Below, in pieces: positions 47,216 through 57,700 of a DNA stretch of 64,000 bases. The number at the start of each line of letters is the position of its first letter. The first letter of the stretch is position 1. The notes beneath the pieces are model-generated. The model was not told the DNA's origin. It worked only from the letters and a program-made list of their open reading frames with translations, and did not search any database. The stretch covers positions 4,784,001 to 4,848,000 of the forward strand of contig CP114483.1 of NCBI GenBank assembly GCA_027186245.1. Reading direction: 5' to 3'. Origin of the DNA: Coriaria nepalensis (taxonomy: Eukaryota; Streptophyta; Magnoliopsida; Cucurbitales; Coriariaceae). The translations under genes and the position numbers were made by a program.

Positions 47216-49177
47216 TTACCTGAGCATGTCTCCACTATACCACGGCGAAATGCTAAAATTAGAGCCGTCCCCGTAAAATGAAGGTTGCCCTAAAGGCATC
47301 GGCCGATCGGGGATTTGTGGAAGCTCAATATCTCCTTCCAACATTTTCAATGCATCCAATATAGTAGGCCTTAAGGCCACCATTATATGAGCACATAAAA
47401 TCCCAACCAACAAATACCTCTCCATAATGGACTTAGGATTCAGATTAACCGAATCCCCGTCCCTCAACAAACAACCATCTAAAGCTTCTCCTACTTTCCC
47501 GGCTTTCACCAAGGACCAAGCCCAATCCGTAATCAAGAATGCTTGGGGAGATCCAGATGAAGATAAGTCAAGAGCTTTCCTCCCACACATTATCTCCAAA
47601 ATAACAACACCAAAACTATAAACATCACTTTTTTCAGTTAGTTGACCGTAGAGGGCATATTCTGGGGCTAAGTAACCATGGGTCCCAGCAACCCGGGTCG
47701 TCATATGAGATTTCCCTTCTCGGATTTGTTTGGCTAGCCCAAAATCAGCAACTCTAGCTCTCATATCTACATCAAGGAGTATATTGGTAGCCTTTATATC
47801 TCTATGATAGATAGCGGGTTTGACTCCATAGTGTAGATAAGCTAAACCTCGAGCCACATCTAAGATGATGTTCTTCCTCTGAGGCCATGTCAATGGTTGT
47901 TTTACGGTCGCACCAGGTGAAGGAAACAAACGGTCGTCTACATTTCCATTTGGCATGTAATCGTAAACAAGATATCTATGACTAATTCCTTGCTCCCCAC
48001 TATTCTCATTCTCATTGTTATTCCCATCAACAACGCAACACCCTCTAAGCGGAACAAGATTCCGGTGCTTCAAATTACTTATTATCTCAACCTCATTGCA
48101 AAACTCTAGATCCCCTTGAAAATCTGATTCTATCACTTTCTTCACGGCAACTTGGCTCCCATCAGGCAGAGTCCCTTTGTAAACAAGACCAAACCCTCCT
48201 CTCCCAATAAAGTTTTTTTGTGAAAATTTGTCTGTTGCCTTCTCTATCTCATGAATCTTGAACCAAATAGAACCTGTATTGGGCTTCACCCTAGGCCTAC
48301 TAGACCCTTGTCCCTCCATTTCATAACCCGGAAGGTTTAAACCCTCTTCAACCATTTTCTTCCTCTTCCACCTTCTATCATACCAAAAATACAACCCCAA
48401 CAAAACAACTATGACCAAGACGGCTAAGCTGGCCCCAATTAGCCCGAAAACAAGGCCCGTAGGGTCCTTTTTTCCGGAACCCACATCAGAAATTTTCAAT
48501 TGCAAGTTAAATATACAATTTGTAGCACTATCACTCTCAGGTCCATACTCATTAACAATCCCAGCAGCATAAATAATAGCAAAGTAAAAGCAATTACGAG
48601 AATTGGATTTATTACCATCAATTGCAGTCAGACTGTTCTGGACCTTCAATCCAGCTTGAAGACAAGTATCACAGTTGGTAAGTACCGTTAGATCGGACTT
48701 ACACCCAGAATCGAGGGGTGTGATCGGACCGAGTTTAGCAACCCAGTCTTGGGTTGTTTCAATACGAGCACATATGTTAGGAGAGATGACAAATTGGAGA
48801 GGGTCAAAGCAGTAAGAGAGGAGGTTGTTTGGGAGGGAGAGGGAGGTGAGCTTGGACTGGAAATCCTGGAGGCAAGAAGTGGATGTAGGGAGGTCAGGGA
48901 GCTGGAAAAGGGAGGTAGATTTGAGGTGTTCGGATAGGGCTATCCCGTATAAGGATAAGAGTGTTTGGCAACAGGATTTCTCTGTGGTATCAGTTTGGTA
49001 AATTTTGGAGGTGGGTTGGAAGTATTTGGATTGACAATCAGTTGTGTTCCATGGGATTCTTGAGACGTAATTCAAGTCCATGGGGCAAGTTGTTGTGGAG
49101 GTGTTTGTGGTGGCTGCTGCCGCTGCAGAGGAGAGAGAGAGAAGGAAGGAAAGAAGTAATAGAAATGGGTTTTTCAT
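47216..49177 (-). CDS. SPARK-domain receptor-like protein kinase (At1g11050 type), 653 aa
   Basis: Plasma-membrane receptor-like kinase encoded by one exon. Signal peptide at about 1-22. The Cys-rich SPARK extracellular region (about 30-225) contains [31 protein letters not shown] and [13 protein letters not shown]. One membrane helix lies at about 240-266. The kinase has G-loop GRGGFG (325-330), VAVKK (catalytic Lys 346), HRD at 458-460, DFG at 478-480 and APEYALYG, so it should be an active Ser/Thr RD kinase. It matches Arabidopsis At1g11050 along its length. The ATG at 49177 is preferred because it directly precedes the signal peptide; the upstream in-frame extension begins at a non-ATG codon. 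Some SPARK-domain kinases act in symbiosis; this clade's ligand is unknown. It is transcribed away from the adjacent DnaJ-like gene. Confidence 0.9.
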   Translation of the reverse strand: MKNPFLLLLSFLLSLSSAAAAATTNTSTTTCPMDLNYVSRIPWNTTDCQSKYFQPTSKIYQTDTTEKSCCQTLLSLYGIALSEHLKSTSLFQLPDLPTSTSCLQDFQSKLTSLSLPNNLLSYCFDPLQFVISPNICARIETTQDWVAKLGPITPLDSGCKSDLTVLTNCDTCLQAGLKVQNSLTAIDGNKSNSRNCFYFAIIYAAGIVNEYGPESDSATNCIFNLQLKISDVGSGKKDPTGLVFGLIGASLAVLVIVVLLGLYFWYDRRWKRKKMVEEGLNLPGYEMEGQGSSRPRVKPNTGSIWFKIHEIEKATDKFSQKNFIGRGGFGLVYKGTLPDGSQVAVKKVIESDFQGDLEFCNEVEIISNLKHRNLVPLRGCCVVDGNNNENENSGEQGISHRYLVYDYMPNGNVDDRLFPSPGATVKQPLTWPQRKNIILDVARGLAYLHYGVKPAIYHRDIKATNILLDVDMRARVADFGLAKQIREGKSHMTTRVAGTHGYLAPEYALYGQLTEKSDVYSFGVVILEIMCGRKALDLSSSGSPQAFLITDWAWSLVKAGKVGEALDGCLLRDGDSVNLNPKSIMERYLLVGILCAHIMVALRPTILDALKMLEGDIELPQIPDRPMPLGQPSFYGDGSNFSISPWYSGDMLR

Positions 49178-49990
49178 GGCTTTTGTGATTTTTCTGGATT
49201 CGGGATTTGATCGTAGAGATGGGTTCTGAGGAGGGAGGAGCAAAGTGGGGAAGAAGAAGAAGAAGAAGAAAGAAAGAAACGAGGAAGTAGGTAGAAAGGA
49301 AACGTGTGGTTATGATCGGTTGGCCACTAGTGTTTATATTACTACAAAGTACAAATCAAAGAGTCAAACACTTTGATTTGCTATTTTTTTTTTTTGCTCA
49401 CTTCACTGTTGGCTGCTTAAGAAAGAACAAAGGATCTTGTATGCGACACGTGTCATATTGATTTAGTGATGTATTTTAAAATATAAATTTTTTTATTATT
49501 TGAAATTTTCAATTAACGATTTAGTGATGTAATATTCTAAATTTAATATTTATTTTTTTATATTTATTTATGACGAGATTTTAATATGAAATAAATATAA
49601 TATAAAATATTCTAATAATTAATTTCCCGGAAAATTAGGGGGGCGGGAAAAAGAGAAAAGTGGAAGAACGTCTAACTGAAGATCGTGTGAGAGGGAGAGA
49701 GAGAAAACAGATGGATGGATTTGATTCATCTGCAGCCTAAAAATAGGAAGCGAATCACTCATTCTTTCTATGATTCTCGCTCGAAACAAACAGATTTATT
49801 CCTGTTATATTATAATTCAGTAGCAGTCCGGAAAATAGTAATCAAACAAACAGAGGCATCATCCTCTTCATCGCGATAAATCGTTCACGAATTCGACGTT
49901 CTCTCGCTTTTGAATCTTCCTCATTCTTCTGGAATCTCTCTCTCTCTCTCTCTCTCTCTGGAATTTCCCTGCGCTGTGTAATTCTCTCTC
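49178..49990. promoter_or_regulatory. Divergent promoter region, SPARK kinase / DnaJ-like gene
   Basis: 813 bp between two divergent start codons, so both promoters and leaders must lie here. A GAA-type run near 49252-49275 is in the kinase leader, and a (TC)n run of about 26 bases (49934-49959) is in the DnaJ-like leader. No TATA box is assigned with confidence. Confidence 0.6.
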
Positions 49991-52024
49991 ATGGGAGATC
50001 ATCAACAACAGCAGCAGCGATCGCCGTCAACGCCGGATAGTTTCTACAACATTCTGGGAATCTCAAAGGGCGCGACATCGATCAGAGATCTCTGCAAGGG
50101 ATTCATGAAATGGGGCCCTAATGAAAAGAGCCCCTCCAATAAATCCCCATCTGTTGATGAAATTTCCACCATTAGCGACGCGGAAAAGGTATTTTTAGTT
50201 TTTAGTTTTTATTTTTTATTTTTTCGTTTTAATATTATTGAATGCTTCATTGTCAAAACCAATCAAAACGATCAATCACACTTATAACTTGTAATTAGCT
50301 GCATTGTATTCTTTTTAGCGCTGATTGGGTTAAGCGTTTGAAACTAGAGTTTGGGTAATTTGTATTTTGATTGGATTGTGAGATAAACTCAGATTGTAGT
50401 TTTTAAAACTGCCTTTGGACAAACTGGAGTTTGAAATGCACCCTGAAATCAAGCCCAACTCAATTGGTTTTGAATTGAATTGTGTTCATTATCCACTTAT
50501 CAATTACACGAGATACGTAATTCTCATTGACTTATTATAGTGTTAAATAAGGCTTCAATTGGCTTATTCATTTTGGCCTCAAAACGCCGTTTCAGCCATA
50601 TGTATATTGAAATTGGTTTCATTCAAAGGTTTACTTTTCTACTTGACACACTTTCAGAATTCACTTCAAATTTCCAGTTTAATCGAAATGCCATTCTAAA
50701 TTAACTTATACCAAATGGAAATGGACTTAAATCTCTTGCAGCAAAACAGTATGTGTGCTATAAAAAGCCATTTCCTTTATATATATATGTTCCTTCTTTT
50801 CATTTACTTTTCCGGGTTTTTTGTATTTGCAGAGCTACCATGGACCTCAAGAAGACTTCATCATCAGTAATCCAACAACACCAACAAGGTACAACATCCA
50901 CAGAAACTCGATTGTGGAGGATCAGTTTTCCTCTCGCTCCTCATCAGTATTTGCAAGAACAACAAGTAATAGAAGATCTAAAACACCATCCCCTACCCCT
51001 AGATCTCTGTCAAGAGAAACAAGCAGAAGAAGCACAACGCCCACTTCTCGAACGCATAGTGCAGGTAGAAGAAGCAATTCCGTATCCGAGTTTCCTGCTG
51101 GATTCTCCAAAACATTTAGCAGAAAGACCTACTCCTTGAGTGCTCATGAAGACCCTTCACAATGTCTCTCGCCACAGAATACTAGTAGTAGTAATAATAT
51201 TACGGGGAGGTGTACAAGTCTAAGTAGAAGTACTAGTACTGGTACTAGTAGTGTTAATGTGAGTCCTTTGTCGAGAGATAAGAGTAGGAATACGAGGGGG
51301 CCTACCCCCATTGTGTTTTCTCAGTCAACAGCACCTACGAAACCTTCTCCTGTTGAGAGAAAGCTTGAATGCACTTTAGAGGAGTTGTGTCATGGGGGTG
51401 TCAAGAAGATCATGATCACAAGAGAGGTCATTTCAAATGGGTTAGTAATTTGCACTCATCTTTTCCCTTTTTTAAGCCTCAAGCGTATGTGTATTTTAGA
51501 CACATTTTGTGCAGGCTCATTGTCAGATTATGTGGATCTAAGCTAGATTATATGAACTCAAACTGGATTTTTGCAGGATAATCATTCAAGAAGAGGAGAT
51601 GCTAAAGATAGATGTGAAACCGGGATGGACGAGAGGTACGAAGATTACATTTGAAGGGAAAGGAGATTTGAAACTGGGCTTTTTACCTGCCGATATAATC
51701 TTCTCCATTGATGAGAAGAAGCACCCATTGTATAGGAGAGAAGGAGATGACTTGGAGCTTGGAGTTGAAATCCCTCTAGTCCAAGCCCTAACAAATTGTT
51801 CGATCAATGTTCCTTTATTGGGAGGTGAGAAGATGCGTTTGTCGTTTGAAAATGTCATTTTATACCCAGGTTATGAAAAGGTCATAAAAGGTCAAGGAAT
51901 GCCTAACTCAAAAAATGGAGGGAGAAGAGGGGATCTTAGGATTAGATTTCTAGTCAATTTCCCTTCTGATTTGAGTGATGAACAGAGAGCTGAAGCTTGT
52001 AGTATTCTTCAAGAGTGTTCTTGA
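49991..52024 (+). CDS. DnaJ/HSP40-like protein with degenerate J domain, 417 aa
   Basis: Three exons: 49991-50188, 50833-51440 and 51577-52024; GT-AG and in phase. The N-terminus (SFYNILGISKGAT...DLCKGFMKW) follows J-domain helices I-II, but the Hsp70-stimulating HPD tripeptide is replaced by GPN (W41-N44) and the rest of the domain is missing. The middle is a long Ser/Thr/Arg-rich, probably disordered linker (about 67-250). The C-terminus is a DnaJ substrate-binding region of class II type, starting CTLEELCHGGVKK, with GTKITFEGKGD, PADIIFSIDEKKHPLYRREG, and ending in DLRIRFLVNFPSDLS. No zinc-finger domain. It resembles Arabidopsis At1g11040, annotated as a DnaJ peptide-binding protein. Likely a client-binding chaperone or scaffold without normal Hsp70 activation; this is inference. 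Confidence 0.85.
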
Positions 52025-52386
52025 TATCAGTCTTTCCCGGTTTTGATTTTTCATTCCTTGTAGTCATCTTCCTTCTTTTATCCAGATGAAAATTTCATTG
52101 TAACAAAATATTTAAAAATGTTTTTGGAAGATATATGATAGCAAGAGATTAATCCTTGAGCGGGACTCGCATTGAAAGAGCATGATAACCATGTTAATTT
52201 TTTGTCATCCCTAAATTACATATGAATCCTTTAACAAGGGCTATTGAAAAATAGAGTCCAATCTATTACAATTTCTTTAAATAAAGAGGGAAAGAATAAA
52301 AACCACTTCAAAACTGCAATAAGGAGCCGAAAGCAGGTGCGGCATCTCGAGCTAGGTGCACTCCTTTTCTGCCTGATGATGTAGTC
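52025..52386. other. Convergent 3' region, DnaJ-like gene / EMC6
   Basis: 362 bp between the two stop codons, presumably both 3' UTRs. Nothing else seen. Confidence 0.6.
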
Positions 52387-53671
52387 TCAGAATATATGGA
52401 CAATGTCATAAGCAAATCTGTTTATTGAATGTTAAGGAAATCAACAGACAAACGAGTAATAATATGGCAAAGAAGAGAAGATTTTAGTATAAGCTTTCCA
52501 AGGAAAACTGACTAAAGATGTGGCTATGTTTCAAGATAAAATACGCATTCTCGGGTCAACGATTGTAAAGTATTCATTTCCTACCATCGATCAACTTATG
52601 ATTTTTGCACGTTTGTCCATCTAACATCTAAGAGAAACTAAAATAATGCAGAAGAAAAAAAAAGGATACGTCCAAAACAGCACGAACGACTGCATACAAA
52701 CACAATGTGTCAGTCAACTGGTTACAGATGATCATATAATGCAAATTCATAGATGTAATATCAATAAAAAATAGCCATAAATACAAACCAGCAGGAGAAT
52801 ATTTTTTTAACTTTTTAGACTTCATGCGCAGCAAATTTTGAGCTGTTAAAAAGCTATGAGAAGATATATCTAAATCTCGGGGGGGGGGGGGGGGGGGGGG
52901 GGGCGCTCTCTATCTAGCACATTTTAAGATTCCATACTCGACTCTCAGATCAAGATCAGTGCCCTCTATCAAACTCATAACCCTAAAAAAACTCCTAATA
53001 CCCACAAAAAATGGATAAATCCTTCATGATGTAATGGAGAATTGGAACAGTCCATGTAGTGTTAGCCATTCTCACTAAGCCTACACAATTGTCCAATATA
53101 GAGTTTAATGACATTATCCGTTTTTTCAAATTAAAAGTCGAACACCACTTTCACATAATCAGGTGATGTCATGAACAAAGACGAAACACCATAAGAAGTG
53201 GTAGAGAAAGCATACCAGAAGGCCACCTAGAAAGCCGTCCAGAATGATCCGATTCCACGAGTCAAAGTATGAATCAACAGAAAATCCTGCCTTGGCTAAG
53301 AGTCCAACTGAAGTTACTGCCATGATTAGGAAATAGAGGATGAATCCAATCAAGCTCGTAAACCCTAAGATTCCAGCAATCACTCCACCAATTATAGACA
53401 TAAATGTTCGACTGCAACCGAGAGAAGGATAAAGATCATGATAAATTAAAAAAACAAAAACAAAAAAAACCCTTTTCGATGTTGTGTAAGCATTAAAACC
53501 AGGCGAAAATCAAGTTTTTCCGGACATAATATCATTGCAGAAAATCAACTTAAACTTTTTTTTAAAAAGAAACCTGTAGTAGATAATCTTCATGTTGCTT
53601 TGCAAATTCTCGGCACTGAAGATCGGTAAATCATCAGCGGCGCCGCCTGATTTCTTGTCCGATGCAGGCAT
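52387..53671 (-). CDS. EMC6: ER membrane protein complex subunit 6 (EMC6), 114 aa, with 20-nt microexon
   Basis: Small membrane subunit of the ER membrane protein complex, which inserts tail-anchored and multipass proteins. Exons in gene order: 53671-53574, 53411-53216, 52689-52670 and 52417-52387. Reading gives a cytosolic N-terminus with the conserved IFSAENLQSNMKIIYYSRTF, then SIIGGVIAGILGFTSLIGF and FYLIMAVTSVGL-like membrane helices, then FSVDSYFDSWNRIILDGFLG, and after the two tiny exons SFVLFWTFAYDIVHIF-stop, which is the conserved EMC6 end. The third exon is only 20 nt (TCG...GGAC between TATGCAG and GTATCC) and the fourth only 31 nt; without them the frame would run into unrelated intron codons. 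The start at 53671 gives a normal-length protein. Intron 2 (52690-53215) contains a G25 tract. Confidence 0.85.
52879..52903. repeat. G25 homopolymer in EMC6 intron 2
   Basis: Uninterrupted run of 25 G on the plus strand (C on the sense strand of EMC6). Such runs are rare and error-prone in assembly. Confidence 0.9.
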
Positions 53672-54761
53672 ATCTTCTCTGCCTTTATACGATCTGAAAC
53701 GATTCAACAGCGCAGGCGAGACGTGAGATTTCTAAGTAAATCCGAAAATCCAAACAACAAGATAACGAGTACAAACTACGGAATTAAATCGTGAGAGAGA
53801 GAAGGAGAGTGAAGTAAAATACAGAGAGAGAGAGTCTGGCAGGGAAGAGCTGGAATGGAGAAGAGACAGAGGTTCGATGAACTTTTTGGGTCTGTTTAGC
53901 GGGCAGAGAAAATAACGGAGAAAAGGAGATGAAATCTTAATTGGCTGGATGATTGGATTACAGGAATTCTGGGTTACATATTCCAGACCTAGAACAAGAA
54001 GCTGTCCAAGGATGGAATTAGGATTCAATATGACTCTCTTGTGATCACATGTATGAAACAAATATCATTATGTTACATTATGAATAATATGTGACTCGTG
54101 TGATCACATATAGAAAATTATATGAAACAAATATGACTGTATTACATTATGAACGACTATTGCACAAAATATTTCTTAACCAAAGTATGATTTTCCTCCC
54201 TTATTATTATTTTCGATACCTTATATTTATTCAAATTAACCAAAAAAGGGGAGAAAACAAATGTCACTTACAATCGATATATAATATCATATATATATAA
54301 CAATACAAAGAACCTGTACTCTATATTTTGTTTTCTTCTGTGTAGAAGTGACCCTGAAGATTTTCAAGACACAATAAAGAACCTTAATAATAATAATAAT
54401 AACTCGGAAAATTTTCACCATGCAAACAACTGATTTGAGGAAAAAAAATAAAAAAAAACCCGTCCCCAGGCAGGAAGAATGGAGAAAGAATGGAGACAAT
54501 TCCGGCTGGGAGAGCAAGATCAAAGCCCTGTACAAATGCAAAATAAAATCAATCTTATTACCTTTTCTATTAAAGAAAAAAGATATTCATTTGGTATTGG
54601 CATCAGTCAATTAGACATGTACCAGATAGAAATGAGACCACCTTTGCCGTGCCCAATATTCGGAACTACTATAACTCTAACCACCATTTTGGGATATGAA
54701 ACTCAGGGCAACACAAACTATTGAAAGGAGTATAAATGATAGCAGATTGCTTGATGAGATG
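53672..54761. other. EMC6 promoter side and IMB4 3' region
   Basis: Both neighbours are on the minus strand: the EMC6 leader/promoter lies just right of 53671 and the IMB4 3' UTR just left of 54762. AT-rich; no gene recognised. Confidence 0.6.
54041..54156. repeat. 59-bp imperfect tandem duplication
   Basis: Two neighbouring copies begin GTGATCACAT at 54041 and 54100 and both contain GAAACAAATAT and TTACATTATGAA. The second has a short internal difference. Confidence 0.75.
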
Positions 54762-57700
54762 TTAGCTCTTTGAGACATAAGCAGCGAGGGCATTTGCATG
54801 AATGGGAGGGAGACTGCTTAAAAGAGGTTGTATTTGGTTCCCATATAGAGAAATCAGGTGAGAGAAAGCTTTGCCTACTTGAGCTTTAACTTCGGGAGTT
54901 TCTATTGGAGAGGCCACAACTTGGGCAAATATATTCACCAGGTCTGGCACTTGAGAGAGGATCTGGTTTGGCCAAAAAAAAAAAAATTGTATTTATTGAC
55001 CAAACACCCTAAATTTAAATTTGACGGCCAAAGAAAACGATACCAGAGGATTAGATGACAAAACAAGAGTTGATATGCAGGTATAGACAGCCATGGACTC
55101 CTCTTGGTCTTCTTTTAATGGAAGTGCTTTCAAGAAAACATGAAGGACCTAGCAAGGGGGAAAAAAAAAGGGTAAAATTGACATAAACTATAGGCAGAAT
55201 TAGAATGCGTAGCTTAAGTACTAAAGAGTACGAAAAGAGCCTTATCAGAAATGGGGATATTGACCTGATTCAATGGGATAGCTTCAGGGTGTACCATAAT
55301 CATCCTTGCCACAGCACCTGCAGCATTATCCTTTCCGGCATTATCTGGCTCAGAATCCCCAAATAATGGGTAAAGACCCCTTAAGATATCACCATAGTAT
55401 CTTATTTTCATTAAGTATAACATGATACTGCTGTAACAAAAAGAGCGTTTGTGAGAGAAGAAAAAACTATTCTTCCTAAATTTAGATCACACGAATAGCT
55501 CGAGAAAGTTCTAAAATGAAGGATACTTCAAAGTTGTCTCCCCTCCATTCCTACAGAACTCTCCTACACAAAATGCAGCATTCCTCCTATTAGTTGCTTC
55601 TGATGAGGCTAATTCTTTTAGTGCCAAGGGCATTACTCTCTGAAACATGAGAAATTTATTTAGGAAAATAACTTGGTTCAATTTGTATAAATAAAGGGAG
55701 ACATACTAAGACAAATATAAATTACATCAATATAGTTGGAGATTGGAGCACCCATATCTTGAGCAACTTCAGCAAGGCAAGCAACCACCATGGTGCGATC
55801 TTGAGAAGGACGTGAAGCTTTCTGCATAACAAATAAAAAACAGTCAAGTTGTGATAAAAAGGTTAACAATTATGTGCAGATAGCAATTGAAAATGCCAAT
55901 AAAAACATATATACATACACACACACACATATCGTACCGCAAACTTCATTAGTGGTTCAAATAATTTTTCAAAAATGGGAGCAAAATGAGAACCCATGGC
56001 CTTTGCAAATGCTGGAAGGAGGTCAGAAACAGCATCCATAAGTACTTCATCATGGTCAGTATCGTCCTCATCAATGTCACTATCTGATTCATTATGTTGG
56101 CACGCAGACTCCTCTCGAAGCAGTACTAGCGTTGCGTCAACCAGCCGGGGCATGTCTAGAACAGATCATGGCAAAATAGAAAATGCAGGAATGAATTGCA
56201 TTCAAAATTTATTTTGGATGATAGGAAATTTAGAAGCTAAATGCCAAACTTACAACATTCAAGAGCAATATAACCATAATCCCTGGCAATGTCAGCGACA
56301 CTTGTACAAGCTTGAGCAACAACCTCCTTGTCATCATCTTCCGTCATTGTCTTGATATAAATGTTCATTATGGTGTCTGTAGATAAAGAAATGCATTATC
56401 AAGACATTTGTTAAAAAATCAGATATAGAGCAGCCACTTGATTGTTTTTGACATCTCAGAGTTATGTTCTTACCAAGAATTTCCCTTGCCTTTGCTGGTC
56501 CGTCCTGCATAGCATAAACAATTGATGACAGCATTGACAGCATATCACCATGTAAGTTAGGATTACAAAATAAAATTACTAGATACAAAGAACAAACATC
56601 AAGAGAAACTCATCAAATTTCACTGACAAAAACCAAATGAAATGATCAACATAGGTAATTATAAGAGCGACACAAACACATTACACGATGAGAGAGAAGA
56701 AAGTTAGTGCTGATGTGTAACTCACATGTTGACCCTGGAAGATTGCCTGGGCTGCCATCAAAATATCTGCATTGGCAATAAATGACTAAGTAACTAGTTC
56801 GGTCTAACTTAGCAAAACATTAGTGTTTAACTGCTAACCATTATTCACAACAGGAATCTAAACTCACGTTTCAAAGAAGCAATTGCCTGCAGCCGAACAT
56901 CTTCATGAAAATATCCAGAGTGCTTGACCAAAATCTTTAATGACTCCTCCAGATAGCTTTATAAGATTCAAGAATCCCAAATAAAGTTTAATACACTACT
57001 CTATAAACAGTTATTTCACAGTAAGATGTGAAAAGAATACAGTGTTGTGGTAAGAGGGATACGGTGCATAAGAGCTCTTTGTATGCAATGCAAACATGCC
57101 AAGAGCTTGTGTTGCAGCTGCCTTTTCGTCCAAAACTCCTGTCCTAATACTAATATTTCGAACTCTAGGCTCATCATGAGCTTCATCATCGGACGAAACT
57201 CCACCAAATCCATTAGTATTGTCATCATCGGAATCATCAATATCCACAGCAGATCCATCGTCGAGATTGCAAGAAGAAAATGCAAGGGGTACCACATGAG
57301 GAAGATACTGATTGCCGGGATTTAAAATTAAAAAAAAAAAAAAAACTCACTCATGAGCTGATAAGTGAGAAAATATCAATAGATGAGTAATTCAAGAAAA
57401 AGCAAGGTGAACCTGGGTAAAACCATCCTCCAAAATTTCTGCTGCATTGCTGAAGAATCCGTGAGTGTACTCTCGTAGTTCACTAAACTCCAATCCAAAA
57501 CCCTAAAACCATATAAAGAATAAATGTAAGATAAAATCTAAGACGTAAAGGCCAGTCAGAGACAAGCATGTCTTACAGCAATTGCTGCTTCAATAAAAGG
57601 AGGTAAAACAGGTTCCATCCTAGCTCTCCCGATAGACATGGAAACTATTCCAACTAACTCGGTAGCTCTTGCTCGTGAGCAGAGATCCTCATCATTGGTA

